DNA from: Candidatus Roizmanbacteria bacterium
Lineage (GTDB): Bacteria > Patescibacteriota > Microgenomatia > UBA1406 > GWC2-37-13
Direction of reading: 5' to 3'
DNA length: 64,000 nt
Assembly (NCBI GenBank): GCA_013335175.1
Contig: JAAXWC010000007.1
Span: 1 to 64,000 of the forward strand
The position numbers were made by a program, and so were the translations under genes. The notes under the pieces are model-generated. The model had not been told where the DNA came from. It did no database searches and worked only from the letters and a program-made list of their open reading frames with translations. The first letter of the stretch is position 1. Each line of letters begins with the position of its first letter. This document shows, piece after piece, positions 43,496 to 52,960 of this stretch.

Positions 43496-44491
43496 TTATC
43501 CTTGTACCAAATGTTTTATTAGTAGTATCATTGTCTCTTTTTGAGAAGGTTTACTTTCCGCAATAAGAAGGGCTAATGCAACGAGTGCATTATCATTAAA
43601 CTTCCGTTCACCACTTGGCATATATAGATACTCATTTTTCACTAAAAAAAGAATAAACAAGAAGGAGCCAATCCGTTTATTGCCATCACTAAAGGGATGA
43701 TCTTTTATCACAAAATACAATAGATGAGAGGCCTTTTCCTCAATAGTAGGATACAGCTCTATCCCGCCGTAGGTTTGGTATAGATTTGCAATGATTCCCT
43801 GCAACATTTCTCCGCGTTCATTGCCAAATATATTGGTTGACGTATTGTTTTGTATGAGATTCTGCTTAAGACGTTGAATTTCATTTCTTGCAAATTCAAA
43901 GTTAAAAAAATGTTCTGATTTTGTAGCGGTAATACCCTGATTGAGAGTACCCTCATCGTATCTTTGGAGCAAAAGCCAGGTGTTGGCATAAGTGGTGATA
44001 ACATCAAGCAATCCTTTTGATTCTACTGAGGTAAGTTCTTTTTTTTGCAATGTTTGGCGAAAAAGAGTAAGCGTTTCTTCAAATTCAGTCAAACCAGTTT
44101 GTGCTAATCGTCTCTGATTTACGACGAATCCTTTTACGAGATACTCTTTGAGTGTCTGTGTCGCCCAGATACGAAATTGAGTAGCCTGTTTTGAACTAAC
44201 TCTATATCCTACCGATAAAATTAGATCAAGATTGTAGTAATCAACCTGATATATTTTCCCATCTGAGGCAGTTGTTGCAAAATTTGCAACAACTGAATCT
44301 CGTTCCAGTTCACGATCACTAAAAATATTTTTTATGTGACGAGAAATAACCGATTTATCACGTGAAAATAATTGAGAAATTTGATCTAAACTTAGCCAAA
44401 CCGTTTCATCTTCTAAATGTACATCAAGAGCAGTAGTACCATCAAGGGTTTTATAGAGAATAATTTCTCCTTTTGAAATAGGGGTTGGCAT
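43496..44491 (-). CDS. RhuM-Fic (Fic/DOC) protein
   Basis: The 331-aa protein has an N-terminal RhuM/virulence-type domain (about 1-130; ALDVHLEDETVWLSLDQISQLF and RDKSVISRHIKNIF) and a C-terminal Fic domain with the complete active site HPFSDGNKRIGSFLFILF (about 265). Fic enzymes AMPylate or otherwise modify proteins; no inhibitory (S/T)xxxE(G/N) helix is evident N-terminally. Start ATG 44491 is supported by TACAAT (44498-44503, minus) 6 nt upstream; the longer frame to 44542 starts in repeat sequence. It lies between giant genes A and B, in a region rich in relics, so it may act as an addiction or defence gene. Confidence 0.88.
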   Translation of the reverse strand: MPTPISKGEIILYKTLDGTTALDVHLEDETVWLSLDQISQLFSRDKSVISRHIKNIFSDRELERDSVVANFATTASDGKIYQVDYYNLDLILSVGYRVSSKQATQFRIWATQTLKEYLVKGFVVNQRRLAQTGLTEFEETLTLFRQTLQKKELTSVESKGLLDVITTYANTWLLLQRYDEGTLNQGITATKSEHFFNFEFARNEIQRLKQNLIQNNTSTNIFGNERGEMLQGIIANLYQTYGGIELYPTIEEKASHLLYFVIKDHPFSDGNKRIGSFLFILFLVKNEYLYMPSGERKFNDNALVALALLIAESKPSQKETMILLIKHLVQG

Positions 44492-44504
44492 GGATTTATT
44501 GTAG

Positions 44505-44612
44505 CAGATTGTAGGGGGCTGCCCGCCATGCAAGCAAGGCATTGCAGGCAGGTCAGGTCGGGGATGACGGGAGAGCCGGAATTACGTGTAGGGGCAGGGT
44601 TTTCCCGCCCTT
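44505..44612. repeat. Repeats between the Fic gene and giant gene B
   Basis: Contains GTAGGGGGCTGCCCGCC, a GGAGAGCCGGAATTACGTGTAGGGGC segment and an imperfect GGGCAGGG/CCCGCCC hairpin 3-25 nt after the stop of gene B. This flank is almost identical to 35358-35405. Confidence 0.7.
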
Positions 44613-44615
44613 CTC

Positions 44616-47600
44616 TTATGGCCCTGATCCGGTGGTTGGCCCAAACCGTACGGCACTGCCCTCGTTAAATACGTTTTGCACCTGGGAAGGAGTAAGCGCA
44701 TAGTTATAGATACGGACGTCATCCAGTTGCCCTTTGAAATTTCCACCGGTCCCTAAATACTGTTGAGTTGCTAGTTGGTCGTTATAGCCAGTTTGACTAA
44801 AGTTACCAGACCCCAAACAGGCACCTGTTGAAGCAATTTTTCCATCAATGTAGATTATAACCGTTACAGTATTAGACGTTACAAATACGTGATGCCACGT
44901 ATTATCGTTGTATGCGCCTCCTGATGAAAGATAGCACACTCCTGCAGTTAATCGAAGATTTGCGCCAAGAGTTGTTTGTCCCGAACCATAGTTCGACCAC
45001 CCAAGCTTTAATTCATGAGCATTATCAATAGGCATCGGTCCCTTCCACCAAATATTAGAACGTTGATTATACAAAACAGGAATTTTAAACCACCCTCCGA
45101 CAGATATCTGCTTATTGTATGATAAATTAGGAAGATTGACTGAATCATCACTCCCATCAAAATTGAGGCTACTCCCAAACTTTCCATTTTTTCCATTGTT
45201 CCAGGCACTGGCAGTGTTTCCATCTGCACAGGTGCCGGGTTGGGTTTGGGTTCCGCCCGAGCCAACCGTAAGTGTTCCGGTATTGCCATTCCCACTGGCA
45301 TCATTGATTGCTGTTCCTTTGCATTCATCCATTTTCCACTGGGCAATCGGCCCGCCCTTGTTATAATCCCAGGCAATCTGGGCAGGGGATCGAGCGTAGT
45401 TGTAGATACGGATTTGATCGATTTGACCATTTAAATATGTGCCTACGTTTGAGTTATAGCCAATTGTTAAGTTGGGAGGGGTTGTATGATAGGTAATTAA
45501 CCCTGTTGCAGAATAGCGATTGCCTGCGGCGCCATTATAATAAGCTGTAATATAGGATCCATCATAGGTAAATGCTACATGTGTCCAGGTATTTAAGTTG
45601 GGCGCTCCTATAACAATAGATCTAAACGTACCGCCTGTATTTATTTGAGCATAGACTTGAGTAGAAGCAGTATTAAGTAAAATTTCATATCCTTTCCATG
45701 TTCCATCTGACTTGAGTGTGGAAAGTATTCGGGGATAATTGATGGCGGTAGCTCCTATTCGTATCCATGCCTCTGCCGTTATAGCAGTAGTGGGGTAAAG
45801 ACTGGAATTACTGCCAGCATTCACATAATCACTGCTTCCATTAAAATTCCCTGCATAGCCAAATTTTCCGGGGACATAATGAACTTTTCCGGTTCCGCTC
45901 CACGTTCCATTATTATTATTTCCCGAGGTATCTTTAACTGTTGTGCCGGTCTTTTCATCGAGCAAATACTCTGCAACGGGAGGATTACAAAACGAAGTAT
46001 CACCCGGAACACAGTATTGAGCAGCAGTAGAATTTCTCGACATCAGCTGATTTGCAGGATTATAAGTATAAAGCTGAGCAATTTCTGTTGCTGAGAGAGC
46101 TCGGTTATAGATACGAGTATCGTCAATATGACCATTAAAAAGATTTGCAGTATTTGGATTATTTAAAGAACCATTATTACCTATAAAAATAGAGTTGTCA
46201 GCAAAACTGAGAACTCCTGGAGCACTACGCGAATTCGTCAGAATACCATCTACGTAACAACTGGCCGACTTACCATCAAATGTGACAGTAACTAAGTGCC
46301 AGTTATTATCTAATGTATAATTACAAGTCTGATCATAATTAGTACCGCTAATATTACCGAATCTATAATATAATTTATACGTATTCGTCATGAGGTAAAT
46401 TATCGAATTATAGCTTCCTCCATAACTCATAATATCCGGAAAGTTTGAACTTGTTCCAAGTGCTTGTATCCAAGTACTCATAGTAATTTGATTTGTAGAT
46501 ATTCCACTTGCTATTGTTCCTTTTACAAATTGTGAAGTACCATTCAAGTTCGCTCCATTTCCATATTTAGCAGTAGCCGTACTTGGAACTGTACACCCCG
46601 TACCATAGCACGCCGAAGCTCCATTATTCCCATTCCCACTCGAATCCACCACCTCTCCAGCAGTTCCATTCCAGCTTGCCTCATCCATCTTCCACCAACC
46701 AACTAATCCGTTGGTAAGGGAAGTAGTATCATCACCGCTCGCCCCCAAGACCATAGCAGAACCTTTATTGTAATCTTCTTTTATTTCGTCCGCAGTAAGG
46801 GCGTAGTTGTAGACTTTGACTTCGTCAATGGAACCTAAAAACGGATAATAAAAATTTCCTCCATAATCTTTTTGTCTGCCAATCTGCAATGTATTTGTGT
46901 TTGAAATATCGACACTTCCGCCATCGTACAATCCCGCTAATCCTGTAGAATTGGTGTTTTGTTTCTTCCCATCTACATACATATTGGTATAACTTGTTCT
47001 ATCTGTAACGGCAACAACATGATGCCACATACCATCATTGAATGAAGTATTGGTAGTTGCTCCATAGACAGTGCTTGCATAAACGCCATTCACAGTTCGT
47101 ATCTCTATTCCAAAATTTCCATTACTCGAAACCACCATATCATACCCATATCGAGTTGCAACCGTATTATTTCCAAATTTCGATACAATAGATTGAGTAG
47201 CGCCATTTGGCGTCGATTTTACCCATGCAGAGATAGTAAACGGATTCGTCCCCATGTTAAGTGAAGCGTTATTGGGGATTTCTGCATAATCACTACTCCC
47301 ATTAAACGTCCCGGCCTTGCCGACCTTTCCATTCACGCTCCAATGTCCACCAGTGCCGTTCCAGGAGCCGTCCAAAGCACTCCCTCCATTTCCCGCATTA
47401 TGGACCGTGGTACCTGCCCCTTCATCAAATTTCCAGTAACCAACCATACTTTTGTTTGTTCCTGCAGGGTCACCAGCGTTCATGTCTTCAACAATTTGTT
47501 TTTGAGTACGTTCATAGTTATACATTTTAAAGTCGTCTAGGTATCCTGCATAATTATCACCGTTGAAATTACTTCCAATATTCAGAGTGTCGGTTGACTG

Positions 47601-50600
47601 AACGGAAATATATGGGTTTGATACTTGTTCAATAAACTGCCCATTAAGGTAGTACTTTACCCACTCTCCTTGGGAATACGCGATAGTAAGATAACTCCAT
47701 TTTTTAGCAGGTAAAAAATAGGTTGAAGAGGGCGAACCTCGAAAGTTTGTTCCATCATGAAAGTTAAAAGATGGTTTGTAACTATTAGATGAAGGGTTAT
47801 TTAGAAAAATTCCATAATTTTCATTCGTCACAGTACCGTTTCTCATTATAATATTACTGTATCCTTTCACATCGGGATTAATCCACATCGAAAATGTAGC
47901 CCTTGCACCTAACGTAGATGGAATATTCACAGATGAACGTTGCAATTTAGGAGCATTATTATTTGGATAACTGCCAGACGCACCACTAAAATATATGCCT
48001 TTTCCATACTTTCCAGTTTTCCATTTGGGAGTGGCTGTACAATTTGTTCCGTCACAAGTAAAATTTGCATTATATCCATTTCCACTGGAGTCAGTAACCG
48101 TAGTACCGGAACCTTCATCCATCTTGTAGTAAATAAGCGGCCCCGGTGCCCAGTTGTAGAGCGCAGAAACTTCAGCAGGAGAGAGAGCGCGGTTGTAGAT
48201 ACGGACATCGTCAATAGAACCGTAAAACGTTTTACCTATACTCAAATTATAAGATGTTGTATAAAGATTACCACTAGCAGCAGTTTTACTTAAAAAGCTT
48301 CCGTTACAATAAAAGTTTATATAAGATCCATTATAAGTTACAGTTAACAATTGCCATTGATAAAGTGTTGTACAATTATTAATAGGTGCATATGTTATAG
48401 TATCAACTCCATTTGAATTGAGAGCAACACCAAATTGACTAGCATTCATAAACAATCGTAGCTCATTATAATATTTACTTAAAATATCTCTTGAAGAAAC
48501 ATTATCACTCCGATTAATCCATACTGACATTGTAAGTTGATTACCACTTATAGCCAAGCTTGATGAGTTTGAAACGCTTACATAATTACCACTTCCATCA
48601 AAACTTCCTCCATTTCCAAACTTCCCCCCCACCGTCGAAGGCATGATTTTATATCCATCACTTCCAGGCGTTCCACCAAAAGCAGTGGATACTGTGATAC
48701 AAGTCGCAGTATTGCTGGCAATAGTTCTCGTCTGTCCTGAATAAGTACCAGATGTTAACGTCACAGTATCATTCGCAAGAGCATTTACAGTCCACGTCTT
48801 AGCACTATCACAAACTATTGTTGAGCTGTTTCCAGTACTCGTTGATGTACCTGTTATTCCTTGTGCAGTTCCATTATTATTATTACCAGAAGAATCTTTC
48901 ACTTCTCCACTTGTACCATTCCAGCTAGCTTCATCCATCTTCCAGTAGCCAACTAATCCCTTGGAAAGAAAATCTCCCTGCTTGTTATTGGAACCTAAAA
49001 CAGCATTTGCTCCTTTTGCCATTGCCGCTTTTCCTTTTCCAGCAATATAATCAGCTTTAATTTGCGCTGCGGTACGGGCGTAGGAATAAATTTTTACGTC
49101 GTCGATACTTCCTTTATAATACCCATTCCCACTAGTTCCCAATGCTCCTATAGTTAAAGGATCTATGGGATTAGAAATATCACCGGAAGAGCCTACGTTG
49201 GATGAATTGTATAAGACACCGTCAACATAAACCCGCCAGGTACTTGCAATACGTTGGCCAGTAAGCAGGTGCCATAAGTTATCATCTACTCTTTTTGTCC
49301 CATTAATACCCGACCTACGATAGAAACCTGTATGATCTCTCCCATCAAAATGAGGGATCCCATCTGAAGTAATACAGAGGAGCCATCCCGCATCTGTCCC
49401 CGAACCATATTTTGAAACAATTATGCCCACGTTATCTGGGTTAGAAACAGTCCCTCCGCGAATCCATGCAGAAACGGTTATATCTTTGGTAATTTTGTTC
49501 AAGAAGAGGGGTGATCCTGCATTTACAAAATTTGTTGTACTTCCATTAAAACTCAAACACTTGCCCGTTACACACTGGTCTTCTGTTTGCCAGGTAGCGC
49601 CGTTTATGGTGCCGTTATTCCCTTGTACACAGGTAGAAGTACTTGCATGAGCTGTGCCGTTCCATTTGGCAATGCCCCGGTTGGTAAGTGAGCCATCACA
49701 GTAATCGGTAACACGAGTATTTTGCTCGAATTGAATAGAGTCGAACCAATAATTTAAATTACTATTGATAGGATTGTAGCCAGTTACTTGTACTCTCACA
49801 TAAGCTGCATTACTAGGACTAGTTGCCGTACTCCTTACCCGTTGCCATGAAGTCGAACGATTAATATTAGCACCTTGATTATTTGAAATGTAATTATGAT
49901 TACTGTCATACCATCTCAGTACTATACTCCCAACATTTGAGTCTCCAGATATATCACTTTTAAAATATGCGCTAGCTGTATAAGATGTTTGAGCTGTAAC
50001 TGAAATTTCATCAGTATAAACACTTGACCACCCAGCAACACCTGACGATACTGTGATCATTTTTAATGAGGCTTTGCCAGAATTATACACACTCACATCT
50101 TGAGTAAAAGATTGTATACCCGAGTAAGCACTCCAACCACCTACTCCTGTCTCAAAACTCGGATTTGTCACCAAATTCGTTGTCGCATCACCCGGAGTGG
50201 CACTGTCTTTAGCTACTACTCCCTGTCCTTCATCAAACTTCCAGTAGGCAATAGGGGCCGTCCCACCGGTCTCGACAGCACTTAAGTTATACGAAACAGC
50301 AGAAGAATACTTCCGGACCAGCTCTTTCCCGGGATAGTTGGGAGAGGTGTATCCAAGACGATCACCCCCCGTGCCGTAGAGGTCGGCAATTTCGGAGGAA
50401 GAAAGAGCTTTTGAGTAGATACGGGGTTCATCTATTAGACCATTAAAAAAATAATTTGCATGATTTTCTTTTCCAATGGTAAAGGTTTGTCCAGAATATG
50501 AAGCTTGGACAATATTATTAGCCGTACTCTTTAATATTCCATCTAAATATATCCTTAAATTAGAACCATCGAATACCCCAATCATATGATGCCATTCTCC

Positions 50601-51911
50601 ATACGTGATTGAGCTTGCAACATATGCACGTTGAATACCAGAGCCTCCTGTGGCAGGATTTCCTCCTCCGTGCTGAAAGAAATAAGCTCCATTCGCTATG
50701 GAAAGATAATAACCCAAATAATTGCCGGCATATGTTCCTATAAATCCTCCTTGATCTCCGACATATGTTGTTGCTTGGATCCATGCTTCAATAGTAAACG
50801 GTGTATACAAATCAACTGTACTACTAGCAGGAACAAGTACGTAATTACTACTTCCATTAAAATTTCCTGCCTTCCCAAACTTTCCAGAGGTAGTATTTGC
50901 GCCACCCTGGGCTTGTCCATTATTTCCATTTCCCGAGCTATCCTTTACCTCCCCTAAGGTTCCATTCCAGCTACTTTCATCCATATTCCACGCACCGGCG
51001 ACATTGGAAATTTCTCGGATAAAGACGTTTTTGGAGTTAGATTCTGTTTGGGCACTCGGGTTACCGTAATAGAGAAAAACTGCCGAGGAGGTGGCGGTAC
51101 CGGTGGAGGCGGGGATACTGGGAACCTTAGTCCAGATTTTGGTTTGTGCGGTATTACAGGTATTGGGCTCCACCCAGTAGGGGAGTTTCTTACCGTTTAT
51201 GTCTGTGATTCTAATGTCAGAGCAGTCATTCTTTAATCGTCCGGCAGTAATCATCGAGGCCGAGTCGGTGGCAATCATCACCTGAAAATCCGTTTGAGCG
51301 GATCCCGTGTTTACCAAACTCACGGTCTGCCGAAATGCCCAGTTATCATTAAACCAGCCGGCCTGAGCAGAGAAGGGGCGATATTTTAAAACGAGGAAGA
51401 GGAGGGGAAGGAGAATGATGAGGAGGGCAAACGATATGAAAAGAACTGGTCGTTTCACAACGATTCCGGACAAGCCGGAATGACGCTTCTTTGTCATTGC
51501 GAGGAAGGAACATGGTGACTGACGAAGCAATCCCTTTAACATCGATTCCGGACGGAGCCGGAATGACAACGTTGACACGAACCGGTGGCCAGCAGAGCCG
51601 GAATGACGCTTCTTTGTCATCCTCCTGGACAGGAGGATCCAAGGGGTAATAAACATTCGCACCATGGATCCCCGATCCACGTCGAACGTGGCTGTCGTCC
51701 CTTTGCACTCGTTTTTCATCGCATCTGAGGGCAAGTGAGCCGAGTTAGACTCGGCAGGTCGGGGATGACGAGGGAACAATTGGGGATGACGCCCCTTTTT
51801 CACCCCACGCCATAGATTCCGGGCAAGCCGGAATGACGAAGAAATACGCTCGAATGACGAATATATCCCTTTCTCTATCCCCTCAATGTACCAGTCCCAC
51901 AGTTTTTTCAT
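44616..51911 (-). CDS. Giant surface protein B: N-anchor, DUF2341, eight LamG units
   Basis: The 2431-aa paralogue has the amphipathic start MKKLWDWYIEGIEKG, a long repeat-encoded segment (about 25-150), a transmembrane helix (about 154-176), then DUF2341. Eight LamG units open at about 50985, 50240, 48940, 48125, 47430, 46690, 45965 and 45335. Unit 2 has a carbohydrate-binding-like insert (NLVTNPSFETGVGGWSAYSG). Unit 3 has an extra segment (about 48645-48865) with TSGTYSGQTRTIASNTATC. The linkers match proteins A and C closely while the LamG cores do not. Ends FGPTTGSGP. The promoter region holds the TATTGTATACAATA palindrome. Confidence 0.94.
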   Translation of the reverse strand: MKKLWDWYIEGIEKGIYSSFERISSSFRLARNLWRGVKKGRHPQLFPRHPRPAESNSAHLPSDAMKNECKGTTATFDVDRGSMVRMFITPWILLSRRMTKKRHSGSAGHRFVSTLSFRLRPESMLKGLLRQSPCSFLAMTKKRHSGLSGIVVKRPVLFISFALLIILLPLLFLVLKYRPFSAQAGWFNDNWAFRQTVSLVNTGSAQTDFQVMIATDSASMITAGRLKNDCSDIRITDINGKKLPYWVEPNTCNTAQTKIWTKVPSIPASTGTATSSAVFLYYGNPSAQTESNSKNVFIREISNVAGAWNMDESSWNGTLGEVKDSSGNGNNGQAQGGANTTSGKFGKAGNFNGSSNYVLVPASSTVDLYTPFTIEAWIQATTYVGDQGGFIGTYAGNYLGYYLSIANGAYFFQHGGGNPATGGSGIQRAYVASSITYGEWHHMIGVFDGSNLRIYLDGILKSTANNIVQASYSGQTFTIGKENHANYFFNGLIDEPRIYSKALSSSEIADLYGTGGDRLGYTSPNYPGKELVRKYSSAVSYNLSAVETGGTAPIAYWKFDEGQGVVAKDSATPGDATTNLVTNPSFETGVGGWSAYSGIQSFTQDVSVYNSGKASLKMITVSSGVAGWSSVYTDEISVTAQTSYTASAYFKSDISGDSNVGSIVLRWYDSNHNYISNNQGANINRSTSWQRVRSTATSPSNAAYVRVQVTGYNPINSNLNYWFDSIQFEQNTRVTDYCDGSLTNRGIAKWNGTAHASTSTCVQGNNGTINGATWQTEDQCVTGKCLSFNGSTTNFVNAGSPLFLNKITKDITVSAWIRGGTVSNPDNVGIIVSKYGSGTDAGWLLCITSDGIPHFDGRDHTGFYRRSGINGTKRVDDNLWHLLTGQRIASTWRVYVDGVLYNSSNVGSSGDISNPIDPLTIGALGTSGNGYYKGSIDDVKIYSYARTAAQIKADYIAGKGKAAMAKGANAVLGSNNKQGDFLSKGLVGYWKMDEASWNGTSGEVKDSSGNNNNGTAQGITGTSTSTGNSSTIVCDSAKTWTVNALANDTVTLTSGTYSGQTRTIASNTATCITVSTAFGGTPGSDGYKIMPSTVGGKFGNGGSFDGSGNYVSVSNSSSLAISGNQLTMSVWINRSDNVSSRDILSKYYNELRLFMNASQFGVALNSNGVDTITYAPINNCTTLYQWQLLTVTYNGSYINFYCNGSFLSKTAASGNLYTTSYNLSIGKTFYGSIDDVRIYNRALSPAEVSALYNWAPGPLIYYKMDEGSGTTVTDSSGNGYNANFTCDGTNCTATPKWKTGKYGKGIYFSGASGSYPNNNAPKLQRSSVNIPSTLGARATFSMWINPDVKGYSNIIMRNGTVTNENYGIFLNNPSSNSYKPSFNFHDGTNFRGSPSSTYFLPAKKWSYLTIAYSQGEWVKYYLNGQFIEQVSNPYISVQSTDTLNIGSNFNGDNYAGYLDDFKMYNYERTQKQIVEDMNAGDPAGTNKSMVGYWKFDEGAGTTVHNAGNGGSALDGSWNGTGGHWSVNGKVGKAGTFNGSSDYAEIPNNASLNMGTNPFTISAWVKSTPNGATQSIVSKFGNNTVATRYGYDMVVSSNGNFGIEIRTVNGVYASTVYGATTNTSFNDGMWHHVVAVTDRTSYTNMYVDGKKQNTNSTGLAGLYDGGSVDISNTNTLQIGRQKDYGGNFYYPFLGSIDEVKVYNYALTADEIKEDYNKGSAMVLGASGDDTTSLTNGLVGWWKMDEASWNGTAGEVVDSSGNGNNGASACYGTGCTVPSTATAKYGNGANLNGTSQFVKGTIASGISTNQITMSTWIQALGTSSNFPDIMSYGGSYNSIIYLMTNTYKLYYRFGNISGTNYDQTCNYTLDNNWHLVTVTFDGKSASCYVDGILTNSRSAPGVLSFADNSIFIGNNGSLNNPNTANLFNGHIDDTRIYNRALSATEIAQLYTYNPANQLMSRNSTAAQYCVPGDTSFCNPPVAEYLLDEKTGTTVKDTSGNNNNGTWSGTGKVHYVPGKFGYAGNFNGSSDYVNAGSNSSLYPTTAITAEAWIRIGATAINYPRILSTLKSDGTWKGYEILLNTASTQVYAQINTGGTFRSIVIGAPNLNTWTHVAFTYDGSYITAYYNGAAGNRYSATGLITYHTTPPNLTIGYNSNVGTYLNGQIDQIRIYNYARSPAQIAWDYNKGGPIAQWKMDECKGTAINDASGNGNTGTLTVGSGGTQTQPGTCADGNTASAWNNGKNGKFGSSLNFDGSDDSVNLPNLSYNKQISVGGWFKIPVLYNQRSNIWWKGPMPIDNAHELKLGWSNYGSGQTTLGANLRLTAGVCYLSSGGAYNDNTWHHVFVTSNTVTVIIYIDGKIASTGACLGSGNFSQTGYNDQLATQQYLGTGGNFKGQLDDVRIYNYALTPSQVQNVFNEGSAVRFGPTTGSGP
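48645..48865 (-). other. Extra inserted domain in LamG slot 3 of protein B
   Basis: About 75 residues, including STIVCDSAKTWTVNAL, TSGTYSGQTRTIASN and AFGGTPGSDGYKI, are present only in B between the GNNNNGTAQG start of the unit and GGKFGNGGSF. The GQTRTIASNTA pattern recalls a short beta-rich repeat seen in phage and surface structural proteins; this is recognition by eye. Confidence 0.6.
51440..51860. repeat. Long run of repeats in the N-terminal coding region of protein B
   Basis: At least five units: CGATTCCGGACAAGCCGGAATGACG (about 51461-51485), TCATTGCGAGGAAGG...ACGAAGCAATCCC, CGATTCCGGACGGAGCCGGAATGAC, GTCATCCTCCTGGACAGGAGGATCCAA (about 51616-51643) and ATTCCGGGCAAGCCGGAATGACG (about 51816-51838). 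They lie between codons 25 and 150 and remain in frame. Confidence 0.85.
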
Positions 51912-51917
51912 GTTTTA

Positions 51918-51941
51918 CTTCTTATTGTATACAATAGGAAG
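51918..51941. promoter_or_regulatory. Promoter palindrome of giant gene B
   Basis: CTTCTTATTGTATACAATAGGAAG is a 24-bp inverted repeat with one mismatched pair, starting 7 bp upstream of the ATG at 51911. It contains TACAAT -10-like boxes on both strands. The same element, perfect, precedes gene C (59876-59899). Confidence 0.6.
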
Positions 51942-51987
51942 GAAGATAAGAGAGGGAAATGGAAGGTAAAAATGGTATAATAAGGAC

Positions 51988-52224
51988 ATGCAAAATGCAT
52001 CAATACCCGGGTTTGTTTTGAAGTATTTTTGGGGTGATAATACGCAAGATTTACACCTTCAGAACAATCAAAACTATATCATCCAAACTATTTTGGAAAA
52101 GGGAGATCAGGAAGCAGTTCATTGGCTTTTTTCGTCTTTCGGAAGAGGTTTGGTAAGGCAGGCGCTTCCTCAGTTACGGCTCAGTAAGAAATCGGCCAAT
52201 TTTTGGAATCTTTATTTATCCTAA
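51988..52224 (+). CDS. DUF6922-like antitoxin candidate of an AbiEii pair
   Basis: This 78-aa protein, with FVLKYFWGDNTQDLHLQNN, IIQTILEKGDQEAVHWLFSSFG and the ending RLSKKSANFWNLYL, resembles the small proteins commonly encoded just before AbiEii-type nucleotidyltransferases. Predicted helical and cytosolic. TATAAT at 51976-51981 lies 6 nt before the ATG. It ends 4 nt before the next gene, so the two form a toxin-antitoxin-like operon between giant genes B and C. Confidence 0.75.
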   Translation: MQNASIPGFVLKYFWGDNTQDLHLQNNQNYIIQTILEKGDQEAVHWLFSSFGRGLVRQALPQLRLSKKSANFWNLYLS

Positions 52225-52228
52225 ATCT

Positions 52229-52852
52229 ATGAAAATTTACCGCGAAACAATACCTTTTCAAACGGGACACGTACTAGAAAAAATACAGTCACTGTCTGAA
52301 CTGAACAAATTTTACCTGACAGGTGGAACGGCCCTTTCTTTATTGCTGGGACATCGAGAATCGGAAGATCTTGATTTTTTTACAAGAGAATCATTTCAGC
52401 CAGAACTGCTTCAGCAAAAACTAACTATGTTTGGGGCACTTACCTCGGTAGAGATTTCTGAGGGGACGTTGAATGCATTTTTATCGAACGTAAAGCTACA
52501 GTTTCTGCATTATCCGTATGAACTTTTGGAAGAACTACTGCAATGGGACAATATTTATATTGCCTCTTCGCTTGATATTGCTTGCACAAAATTGGTTACG
52601 ATTTCTATGCGTGGCAGTAAGAAAGATTTTATCGATTTGTATTTTCTGCTGAAGCAATTTTCTCTTCCGTTTCTGTTTGAAAAATTGGATGAAAAATACC
52701 GAAATGTCCAGTATAACAAACCTCATATATTGAAATCGCTCGTATATTTTGAAGATGCAGAGCAGCAACCTACTCCCCGTATGCATATACCGGTTGAATG
52801 GAATGAGGTAAAAAAGACGATTACGGAGGCTGCAACTACATTTCCGTTGTGA
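52229..52852 (+). CDS. AbiEii-type nucleotidyltransferase (toxin-like)
   Basis: The 207-aa protein has the nucleotidyltransferase motif FYLTGGTALSLLLGHRESEDLDFF (GG...DxD, about 31-54), LDIACTKLVTISMRG and a helical remainder with KKDFIDLYFLLK. This is the AbiEii/COG2253 family; members act as toxins that nucleotidylate tRNA or other targets and abort phage infection. It pairs with the 78-aa gene 4 nt upstream. Length is shorter than full AbiEii (~300 aa), typical of the compact CPR/archaeal version. Confidence 0.87.
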   Translation: MKIYRETIPFQTGHVLEKIQSLSELNKFYLTGGTALSLLLGHRESEDLDFFTRESFQPELLQQKLTMFGALTSVEISEGTLNAFLSNVKLQFLHYPYELLEELLQWDNIYIASSLDIACTKLVTISMRGSKKDFIDLYFLLKQFSLPFLFEKLDEKYRNVQYNKPHILKSLVYFEDAEQQPTPRMHIPVEWNEVKKTITEAATTFPL

Positions 52853-52860
52853 AAGGTTTA

Positions 52861-52957
52861 TTGTTATTCCCGCGTTCGCAGGGGTGACGAAGAAATGTGC
52901 GAGGATGACGGGAGAACGCGCGGGGATGACGTGTAGGGGCGGGGTTTTCCCGCCCTT
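52861..52957. repeat. Repeats at the 3' end of giant gene C
   Basis: TTCCCGCGTTCGCAGGGGTGACG, GCGAGGATGACGG and the TAGGGGCGGGGTTTTCCCGCCC hairpin (about 52934-52953), placed a few bases after the stop of gene C as in genes A and B. Confidence 0.7.
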
Positions 52958-52960
52958 CTC

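Noticed and set aside
51911..51988. A structured RNA divergent from giant gene B, by analogy with genes A and C
   Set aside because: No closing stem or terminator is visible there; the space is taken by the promoter of the AbiEii pair.
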